A stretch of 11,622 nucleotides of DNA, from the NCBI GenBank assembly GCA_902806375.1, contig CADCWK010000024.1:1-11622 (forward strand), written 5' to 3'. The stretch is from an uncultured Thermomicrobiales bacterium. GTDB taxonomy: Bacteria > Chloroflexota > Chloroflexia > Thermomicrobiales > UBA6265. Positions 6,819 through 11,622 of this stretch are shown here, piece by piece. How positions within the stretch are numbered: the stretch's first letter is position 1; each line of letters opens with the position of its first letter. The position numbers were made by a program, and so were the translations under genes. The notes beneath the pieces are model-generated. The model made no database searches and was not told the origin of the DNA. It was given only the letters and a program-made list of their open reading frames with translations.

Positions 6819-7720
6819 CGCCGTGCCGCCCGCTTGCCGTTGGTGGCGCCGCGGTGCGCGGATGCGTCGTCCCAGGGCATGGGACGGAACAGTTCGCCCT
6901 TGATCTCGTCGTACGTCCCCTCGAAGTCGCAGTGCCCCAGCAGCGGGCAGGTCCGGCAGTGCGCGCCGGCGGTGTATCGCTCCAGGTTCTCCCGGTTGAA
7001 GACGTACGGTTTCGGGGAGAACGTGCTGGCGACCCATTGCCACGACAGGTTGTTCGAGGCCGGGTCGCCGTCCAGCAGGTGGGCGAGGAACCAGGCCGCG
7101 CCGGGGCGCCAGTCGATCCGGCGCCAGTGGACGACGTAGGCCGCCAGCCACATCCGGGCGTGGTTGTGCAGGTAGCCGGTCTCGCGCAACTCGGCGATGA
7201 AGGCGTCCATGCAGGGCAGCCCGGTCGCGCCGAGGCGGATGTCCTCGGGCAGGGTGTCGGCGTAGTCCTCCGGGCCGAAGCCGGTCTTCCAGTCCTCCTG
7301 GTCTTCCCAGATCGTCTCGTCCCCGCCCGCGGCGTAGAGACGCTGGAAGTAGTCCCGCCAGGCAAGTTCCTGGATGAGCTTGCGGACGTCGCCACGCCGG
7401 TTGACCCGGTCGATCGCGGCGGTCCGGACCTCGCCCAGCGAGACGACGCCATGACGCAGGTAGGCCGACAGGCGCGTGACGTCACCGGACAGCTCGTTGC
7501 GCGTCCAGGCGTACTCCCGCGGGCGGATCGCGTCGAGGCGTCTCTCCGCCGCCGCCCGGCCGCCCCGGACCGGCGCGACGTTGGCGTCACGCTCGGCAGC
7601 GTCCGGGAACTGGGCCGCGACGTAGGCAATCAACGCATCGCGATCGGCGAAGTCCCGGGCCATGTCGCGGTCGTCATCCGGCGCCGGGGTCGGCGTGGGT
7701 GCGTCAGTCACGGGCGGCAC
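6815..7720 (-). CDS. Stand-alone FAD-binding domain of photolyase/cryptochrome family, with four-cysteine Fe-S-like signature
   Basis: This 301-residue protein corresponds to the C-terminal FAD-binding half of photolyases (PF03441 type). Family signatures: ELAWRDYFQRLYA (118-130), TGLPCMDAFIAELRETGYLHNHARM (starting at 166), RRIDWRPGAAWFLAHLLDGDPASNNLSWQW (starting at 200) and FNRENLERYT (241-250). Trp204 and Trp227 match two of the electron-transfer tryptophans of E. coli photolyase by eye. No Trp is seen at the place of the third, surface one. It has exactly four cysteines: Cys170, Cys255, Cys258 and Cys264 (CRTCPLLGHC). Their layout resembles the [4Fe-4S] ligands of bacterial FeS photolyases/cryptochromes. 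The likely role is light-dependent DNA repair or blue-light sensing; which one cannot be told. The start is a GTG at 7720, overlapping the DUF2256 gene by 17 bases. A start at the ATG 7663 is possible, since residues 1-19 are Pro/Asp-rich and unconserved. Confidence 0.82.
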   Translation of the reverse strand: MPPVTDAPTPTPAPDDDRDMARDFADRDALIAYVAAQFPDAAERDANVAPVRGGRAAAERRLDAIRPREYAWTRNELSGDVTRLSAYLRHGVVSLGEVRTAAIDRVNRRGDVRKLIQELAWRDYFQRLYAAGGDETIWEDQEDWKTGFGPEDYADTLPEDIRLGATGLPCMDAFIAELRETGYLHNHARMWLAAYVVHWRRIDWRPGAAWFLAHLLDGDPASNNLSWQWVASTFSPKPYVFNRENLERYTAGAHCRTCPLLGHCDFEGTYDEIKGELFRPMPWDDASAHRGATNGKRAARR

Positions 7721-7907
7721 CGGCCGTCGCGTCGGTGCGGTGGGTCCGGCAGCGGTCGCTGCAGTACCGGACTGACTCCCAATCGCGTGCCCATTTCTTC
7801 CGCCAGGTGAACGGGCGCCCGCAGGTCGCGCAGACCTTCGTTGGCAGGTCCTGCTTCTTCACGCCACGCACGTCGGTCTGCTCTCGTTGCGGTCGATCGG
7901 TCTTCAC
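7704..7907 (-). CDS. DUF2256 family small zinc-ribbon-like protein
   Basis: This 67-residue basic protein contains KKQDLPTKVCATCGRPF (17-33), WRKKWARDWESVRYC and CSDRCR. The cysteines are Cys26, Cys29, Cys49 and Cys53, giving C-x2-C-x19-C-x3-C, a likely single zinc site. The KxCxxCGRPFxWRKKWxxxWxxVxYCSxxCR pattern is diagnostic of DUF2256 (COG4338), which has no known function. I recall DUF2256 genes being found near photolyase/cryptochrome genes, and here the protein heads such a cluster, overlapping the FAD-domain gene by 17 bases. The start is a GTG at 7907 with AGGA four bases upstream. It could help nucleic-acid binding or complex assembly by the split photolyase; this is inference from position only. 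Confidence 0.85.
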   Translation of the reverse strand: MKTDRPQREQTDVRGVKKQDLPTKVCATCGRPFTWRKKWARDWESVRYCSDRCRTHRTDATAGAARD

Positions 7908-7964
7908 TGGTTCCTGTCCCAGAGCAGTGTGCGTGCCGCGTCGGGACCAGGACCGAAAACGGGA

Positions 7965-7997
7965 CGACCACGGTGAGGCACTGCCTCACCGTGGTCG
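7965..7997 (-). terminator. Rho-independent terminator of glutamine synthetase gene
   Basis: A perfect 14-bp stem (7965-7978 with 7984-7997) closes a five-base loop (7979-7983). It lies 32 bases beyond the glnA stop, on the side where its transcript would end. On the minus strand the stem is followed by TCCCGTTTTC, a short T run offset by five bases. The stem is long and GC-rich, so termination is likely even though the T tract is weak. It separates glnA from the DUF2256/photolyase genes on the same strand. Confidence 0.75.
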
Positions 7998-8028
7998 GTC
8001 GCAGGGGACGATGGCGCCGGAGGGGCGC

Positions 8029-9381
8029 CTAGTAGATGGAGAGGTAGCGGTCGCGCTCCCACTGGGAGACGTGGAGGCGGAAGGCGTTCCACTCGGCCTT
8101 CTGGGCCTCGATCAGCCGGTCGGCGACGTGCTCGCCGAGGGCGCCGCGGACGACCTCCGACGACTCCAGTTCGGCGACGGCCTCACCCAGGGTCGAAGGC
8201 AGCGTCGGGATGTTGCGGCGGGTGAGGTCGTCCTCCGTGAAGTGGTAGAGGTTCTCCTCGACCGGCTCCTGGAGCGGGATCTGGTTCTCGATCCCGTCCA
8301 GCCCGGCGGCCAGCATCGCGGCGAAGGCGAGGTACGGGTTGCAGCTCGGGTCCGGGCAGCGCAGCTCGACGCGGGTGGCGGCGAGGTTGCCCTGGCGGAT
8401 GGCCGGGACGCGGATCAGCGCCGAGCGGTTGGTCCGGGCCCAGGCGACGTAGACCGGCGCCTCGAAGCCCGGCACGAGCCGGCGGTAGGAGTTGACCAGC
8501 GGCGCGATCACCGGCGCGAGGGCGCGGGCGTGCTTGAGCTGGCCGGCGATGAAGTGCTGCGCGATCTGCGACAGGCCGTACGGGTGGTCGGCGTCGACGA
8601 AGGCGTTCTTGCCGGTCTCGATCGAGGCGAAGCTCTGGTGGACGTGCATCCCCGAGCCGTTGACGCCTTCGAGCGGCTTCGGCATGAACGTGGCGTGCAG
8701 ACCGTGCTGCTGCGCGATCGACTTCAGGACGTACTTGAAGGTCGTGGCGCGGTCAGCGGTCGGGATGGCGGCGCCGTACTCGAAGTCGATCTCGTGCTGG
8801 CCGATCGCGACCTCGTGGTGGCTGGCCTCGACGTCGATGCCCATCTCCGTCAGCGCCCGGACCATGTGCTTGCGGATCACCGAGCCCAGGTCGGTCGAGA
8901 CGTCGAAGTAGCCGGCGCTGTCCGACGGGACGGCGGCGATGTTCTCGCCGTCCTTCTTGAACAGGAAGAACTCCAGCTCCGGGCCGACGTTGTAGTGGTA
9001 GCCCATCGCCTCGGCGCGCTCGAGCTGGCGGCGGAGGACGCCGCGCGGGTCGCCCGGGAACGGCTCGCCGTTGGGCCGGAAGACGTCGCAGATCACGCGG
9101 GCGGTGACGAAGCCATCGTTCTCGTAGCCCTGGACCTTGTACGTCGACAGGTCCGGCTGCAGGAACATGTCCGACTCGGCGATCCGGGTGAAGCCGGCGA
9201 TCGACGAGCCATCGATCCACTGTCCACCCTCGATGACGTGGTCGAAGATCGAGGCCGGGATGGTCACGCTCTTGACGATACCCATCACGTCGGTGAACTG
9301 GAGGTTGATGAACTCGACGTTCTGCTCGGCGATCTGTCGGAGGACCTCTTCGCCGGAGGGGGCCGGGGCCGTTGCGCTCAC
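8029..9381 (-). CDS. glnA: Glutamine synthetase type I (alpha subgroup)
   Basis: This 450-residue enzyme makes glutamine from glutamate, ammonia and ATP in the cytosol; the family forms dodecamers. Visible signatures: FTDVMGIVKSV (29-39), IDGSSIAGFTRIAESDM (56-72), GPELEFFLF (133-141), the ATP-binding KPLEGVNGSGMHVHQS (235-250), NRSALIRVP (318-326) and VELRCPDPSCNPYL (338-351). The length and the absence of the adenylylation motif NLYDLPP (here NLYHFTEDD at 377-385) place it in the GSI-alpha group of Firmicutes, Thermotoga and similar bacteria. That group is controlled by feedback inhibition rather than adenylylation; Arg66 in FTRI matches the feedback-related Arg62 of Bacillus subtilis. The start is a GTG at 9381 with AAGGAGA about six bases before it. 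The gene is monocistronic as far as the sequence shows, with a hairpin-rich leader and a strong terminator. Confidence 0.96.
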   Translation of the reverse strand: MSATAPAPSGEEVLRQIAEQNVEFINLQFTDVMGIVKSVTIPASIFDHVIEGGQWIDGSSIAGFTRIAESDMFLQPDLSTYKVQGYENDGFVTARVICDVFRPNGEPFPGDPRGVLRRQLERAEAMGYHYNVGPELEFFLFKKDGENIAAVPSDSAGYFDVSTDLGSVIRKHMVRALTEMGIDVEASHHEVAIGQHEIDFEYGAAIPTADRATTFKYVLKSIAQQHGLHATFMPKPLEGVNGSGMHVHQSFASIETGKNAFVDADHPYGLSQIAQHFIAGQLKHARALAPVIAPLVNSYRRLVPGFEAPVYVAWARTNRSALIRVPAIRQGNLAATRVELRCPDPSCNPYLAFAAMLAAGLDGIENQIPLQEPVEENLYHFTEDDLTRRNIPTLPSTLGEAVAELESSEVVRGALGEHVADRLIEAQKAEWNAFRLHVSQWERDRYLSIY

Positions 9382-9410
9382 GTCTTCTCTCCTTGGGTTG
9401 CGGCCGGCAC

Positions 9411-9466
9411 CCGGACGATCCCGCGCGATCCTCCCGTGGCAGGCGGGATGGATCGGGATCGTCCGG
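9411..9466 (-). promoter_or_regulatory. Long inverted repeat / stem-loop in the glnA leader
   Basis: CCGGACGATCCC (9411-9422) and GGGATCGTCCGG (9455-9466) are perfect 12-base complements. Inside, 9427-9436 pairs with 9444-9454 except for one bulged base, leaving a seven-base loop (9437-9443). A four-base bulge (9423-9426) separates the two stems. The structure ends 30 bases before the GTG of glnA and leaves the SD free. There is no T run after it, so it is not a simple attenuator. It could be an RNA control element, a transcript-stabilising hairpin or a protein-binding palindrome. Confidence 0.5.
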
Positions 9467-9611
9467 CGCGACAGGCGCGGTCTGGTAGGGCCCGAGCAGT
9501 GTAGCCGACCATCCCGGCCACTCCTATGGCGAGGATTCGCGGTTCTTGGGCAAAACGACCAACGATCGATTGTGCAGGATTAACAGACGGCCGGCGGTCC
9601 CATTGGCAGGC

Positions 9612-9660
9612 GACCGCTCCGGGAGCGTCCGGACCTCCCGCAGCCCCCGGGTGAGCGGTC
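9612..9660 (+). repeat. Nested inverted repeat in the SDR leader
   Basis: GACCGCTC (9612-9619) and GAGCGGTC (9653-9660) are perfect complements. Nested inside are CGGGAG (9620-9625) and CTCCCG (9635-9640). It lies 86 bases before the SDR start. In such GC-rich DNA it may be chance; no function is assigned. Confidence 0.3.
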
Positions 9661-9746
9661 CCCGGCGGCTGGCGGACAGGATCTTGCCCCTGCCCTCTCA
9701 CCACGGACCGGGCGATCGGCCCGGCGAACCGACAGGTGAGGCAACC

Positions 9747-10658
9747 ATGGCAGGCAGTCGCTACGAGATTCCCGATCAGCGGGGCCGGTTCGCGGTCGTG
9801 ACCGGGGCCAACAGCGGGATCGGCTACGAGATCGCCCAGGGGCTGGCCAGCGCCGGTGCCGAGGTCGTGCTGGCCGTGCGGGACATGGAGAAGGGCGAGA
9901 CGGCCCGCCAGGCCATCATGGCGGGCAACCCGGCGGCGTGCGTCGCCGTCGCCGAACTCGACGTCGCCCGGCTGGATTCGGTCGCCCGGTTCGCCGAGGG
10001 GCTGATCGGCGAGGGCCGTCCGGTGGATCTGCTCGTCGCCAATGCCGGGATCATGGCCGTCCCTTCGCGGGAGCTGACGCCCGACGGGTTCGAAGTCCAG
10101 TTCGCGACCAATTACCTCGGTCACGTCGCGCTCACCGGTCGCCTGCTGCCGCTGCTGCGTGCGGCGGAGGCCCCGCGGGTCGTGACGATGAGCAGCCTGG
10201 CCGCCTGGATCGGCCGGGTCGACTTCGCCAATCTGCAGGGTGAGCGCTCCTACAACCCGTGGCGGGCGTATGCCCTGTCCAAGCTGGCCGACCTCATGTT
10301 CGCCCGCGAGTTCGACCGGCGCGGCCGGGCGGCGGGCTGGGGCGTCATCGGCGTCGCCGCCCACCCTGGCATCGTCCGGACCAACCTGGGCGCCGGTGGG
10401 GCTGGCGGCGGGATGAGTGGCCTGCCGGCCAAGATCCCGGGGTTCTCCCAGTCAGCGGATCGCGGCGCCGGTCCGGCCCTGTTCGCCGCGACCAGCCCCA
10501 CCGTGATCGGCGGCGGCTACTACGGCCCGGACGGGCTGTTCGAGCTGACCGGAGGTCCGGCCCCCGCCCGCGTTCCCCGGCAGGCGCGAGATGCGGCCGT
10601 CGCGAGTCGCCTATGGGAGGTGTCGGAGGGGCTCACCGGCGTCCGGTTCCTCTCGTGA
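9747..10658 (+). CDS. Short-chain dehydrogenase/reductase (retinol-dehydrogenase-like SDR)
   Basis: This 303-residue NAD(P)-dependent oxidoreductase has the classical SDR features in order. The coenzyme-binding TGANSGIG is at 19-26. LVANAGIM follows near 95-100. The serine of VVTMSS is at 149-150. The catalytic Y-x-x-x-K is YALSK, Tyr175 and Lys179. AAHPGIVRTNL comes after. The insert between the serine and the tyrosine (…VDFANLQGERSYNPWRAY) and the following LADLMFAREFDRR match the retinol dehydrogenase/WWOX-like and protochlorophyllide-reductase-like SDR branch. The Arg in AVRDMEKGE after the second strand suggests NADPH. The substrate cannot be predicted. The ATG at 9747 is chosen because it sits 18 codons before TGANSGIG and has GAGG six bases upstream; an open frame extends to 9546 but is not conserved-looking. 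Confidence 0.9.
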   Translation: MAGSRYEIPDQRGRFAVVTGANSGIGYEIAQGLASAGAEVVLAVRDMEKGETARQAIMAGNPAACVAVAELDVARLDSVARFAEGLIGEGRPVDLLVANAGIMAVPSRELTPDGFEVQFATNYLGHVALTGRLLPLLRAAEAPRVVTMSSLAAWIGRVDFANLQGERSYNPWRAYALSKLADLMFAREFDRRGRAAGWGVIGVAAHPGIVRTNLGAGGAGGGMSGLPAKIPGFSQSADRGAGPALFAATSPTVIGGGYYGPDGLFELTGGPAPARVPRQARDAAVASRLWEVSEGLTGVRFLS

Positions 10659-10768
10659 CCGCCCGGAGTTATGACCGCGACGAGCCGCGCAGCATCGTTC
10701 GCACCCATGCCTGATCCTTCGGCATCCGGAGGAGCACCGATCCGTCCGTGAGTCAGGAGACACGTGCC

Positions 10769-11179
10769 ATGCATACCACCGACTACGTCAGTACGTTCAT
10801 CGAGGTCGCTGAGGACTGCCCGGTCACTGCCGCCGAGATCCCGCCGCTTCGCGGCGACACGAAGAGCGTTGCCAATCTCCAGTTCGATCTGATCTCCGAA
10901 CGTCCCTACGGCCACACGTCCGACGACATCCTCTTCCAGGTCCACGCCATCCGCCAGGGGATTGCCGCAAACGAGCTCGGCGCTGAGCGGGAGCGACTCT
11001 TCTCAAAGGGGCAACCCTGCCTGCGCTCGTCACCGCTCGCCAAGCGCTATGGCTGGGGCATCCACAGCGATGCAGCGGGGCGGGTGGCGCTGGTCCCGGT
11101 CGGATCGCCTGAGTACGAACGACTCGCGGCTGATCCCGGAACGCGCCATCTGAAGGCGATGCGCTCGAAACGGGCGTGA
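10769..11179 (+). CDS. DUF6157 family protein
   Basis: This 136-residue soluble protein begins MHTTDYVSTFIEVAEDCP, continues AAEIPPL and SVANLQFDLI, then PYGHTSDDILFQVHAIR. This N-terminal pattern is that of DUF6157 proteins, widespread in bacteria and of unknown function. A later segment, QPCLRSSPLAKRYGWGIHSDAAGRVALVPVGSPEYERL, also fits (conserved C-x-R-x-S-P-L-x-K-x-Y-G-W-G-x-H). It has no signal peptide or membrane segment. The ATG at 10769 has AGGAGA eight bases upstream. A GTG at 10748 would add seven residues but lacks an SD at the right distance. It follows the SDR gene after 110 bases on the same strand; co-transcription is possible but not shown. Confidence 0.85.
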   Translation: MHTTDYVSTFIEVAEDCPVTAAEIPPLRGDTKSVANLQFDLISERPYGHTSDDILFQVHAIRQGIAANELGAERERLFSKGQPCLRSSPLAKRYGWGIHSDAAGRVALVPVGSPEYERLAADPGTRHLKAMRSKRA

Positions 11180-11341
11180 CCGCACGAGCCGCTCGTCACC
11201 CGGACGCTGCGCCCGTGAGGCACGGCCCTCGGTACGCTCGGTCCCCGGACCGACGGGCGCGACCATCCGGGCTCGGGGACTACGACCGGCCAGAGACCAC
11301 TTCGCTGTGGTCAGTCCATCGTCCGAAAACAGATCTGCCAC
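11180..11341. other. Convergent intergenic region with weak hairpins
   Basis: Two genes end here from opposite sides. GACCAC (11295-11300) and GTGGTC (11307-11312) form a 6-bp stem around TTCGCT, and GTCCCC (11241-11246) can pair with GGGGAC (11275-11280). Neither is followed by a T run on either strand, so they are at best weak terminators. Confidence 0.25.
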
Positions 11342-11622
11342 TCAGGCGGACGGGACGAGCCGGACGACGCTGCCGCCGCCCTCGCCGCCGAACAGGGCCA
11401 GGTAGACCTCGCCGTCGTTGTCCTGCCCGAATGAGGCGACGTTGAAGCCGGTCTCGATCGGCGTCGAGGCGACGTACGACCCGTCGCCGGCCGGGCGGGC
11501 GCCCCAGAGCAGCCCCGTGCCGAAGTCGGCGTAGAGGTACGTCCCGGCCAGTCCGGGAATGGCGTCGCCCTGGTAGACGTAGCCACCGGTCACCGAGACG
11601 CCGTCGTCGTGGTCGTACTCGG
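11342..11622 (-). CDS. PQQ-dependent sugar dehydrogenase (glucose/sorbosone type), C-terminal part
   Basis: The last 92 residues of a larger protein are present; the 5' part lies beyond the window. The sequence reads EYDHDDGVSVTGGYVYQG, then IPGLAGTYLYADFGTGLLWGA, and ends FGQDNDGEVYLALFGGEGGGSVVRLVPSA. This is the final blade of the six-bladed beta-propeller of soluble PQQ-type glucose/sorbosone dehydrogenases (GSDH family). These are usually secreted enzymes that oxidise aldose sugars or related aldehydes. The conserved T-G-G-x-V-Y-x-G and Y-x-Y-A-D-F are clear. The GTG at 11593 is internal, not the start. Cofactor residues lie in the missing part, so activity cannot be judged. Confidence 0.85.
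   Translation of the reverse strand, partial: EYDHDDGVSVTGGYVYQGDAIPGLAGTYLYADFGTGLLWGARPAGDGSYVASTPIETGFNVASFGQDNDGEVYLALFGGEGGGSVVRLVPSA

Larger units (their letters stand above)
9382..9746. other. Divergent intergenic region between glnA and the SDR gene (365 bases)
   Basis: The region must hold the promoters for both flanking genes. Next to glnA it has the SD and a long inverted repeat (9411-9466). The middle, about 9525-9595, is clearly richer in A and T than its surroundings and is the best place for both promoters, though I see no convincing -35/-10 pair. Next to the SDR gene is a second nested inverted repeat (9612-9660) and a GAGG SD at 9738-9741. No credible gene lies here; an open frame from 9546 into the SDR gene has no family-like sequence before 9747. 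Confidence 0.6.

Noticed and set aside
6328..7629. A 433-codon open frame on the - strand in another frame over both photolyase genes, which could look like a fused gene.
   Set aside because: The protein is Arg/Pro/Thr/Ala-rich with no photolyase motif. The motifs are in the two overlapping frames described.
7699..9504. A 601-codon open frame on the + strand opposite glnA and the DUF2256 gene.
   Set aside because: It is the antisense shadow of glnA in GC-rich DNA: low-complexity Arg/Asp/Val/Gly composition, no family motif, and glnA on the other strand is unmistakable.
9546..9746. Extension of the SDR to 9546, adding 67 residues.
   Set aside because: The added part is Arg/Pro-rich with no signal or SDR-like sequence, and the ATG at 9747 has a suitable SD.
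1..11622. CRISPR arrays, tRNA or rRNA genes, insertion-sequence ends.
   Set aside because: No regularly spaced repeats, cloverleaf-like segments with CCA-type ends, rRNA-like stretches or transposase motifs were seen on either strand.

Overview
The window is high-GC DNA, roughly two thirds G+C by eye, with tightly packed genes, frequent GTG/TTG starts and purine-rich Shine-Dalgarno (SD) sites. The gene set is a CheB-CheR-PAS-histidine kinase fusion, DUF1622 and DUF6157 proteins, a DUF2256/split-photolyase cluster, an alpha-type glutamine synthetase I and a PQQ-type sugar dehydrogenase. This fits a Chloroflexota bacterium, perhaps Thermomicrobia/Sphaerobacter-like. That assignment is inference; no rRNA or other marker gene is present.

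Left part (1-5472, + strand). The 3' end of a class I SAM methyltransferase is followed by a stand-alone CheB-type methylesterase with a C-terminal Cys/His cluster. Next is a very large sensor kinase fusing CheB, CheR, a PAS-like domain, a 14-residue-repeat coiled coil, a second PAS-like domain and a HisKA/HATPase core. A small DUF1622 membrane protein follows. The last three genes are probably one transcription unit. No receptor, CheA, CheW or CheY gene is visible, so the Che domains probably serve a signalling role other than classical chemotaxis.

Middle part (5489-7907, - strand). In transcription order this holds a DUF2256 zinc-ribbon-like protein, a stand-alone FAD-binding photolyase domain, a stand-alone photolyase alpha/beta (antenna) domain, and then a vapBC toxin-antitoxin pair. 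The three DUF2256/photolyase genes overlap, so they are translationally coupled. The photolyase is split into two genes in the reverse of the usual domain order. Its FAD half has exactly four cysteines, placed much like the [4Fe-4S] ligands of bacterial iron-sulfur photolyases/cryptochromes. This is the most interesting part of the window.

Right part (7965-11622). Glutamine synthetase (- strand) ends at a strong hairpin terminator and has a 12-bp perfect inverted repeat in its leader. Divergent from it is a retinol-dehydrogenase-like SDR oxidoreductase (+), followed by a DUF6157 protein (+). Convergent with these is the C-terminal end of a PQQ-dependent sugar dehydrogenase (-), cut by the window edge. 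I found no rRNA, tRNA, CRISPR array, insertion sequence or prophage gene.
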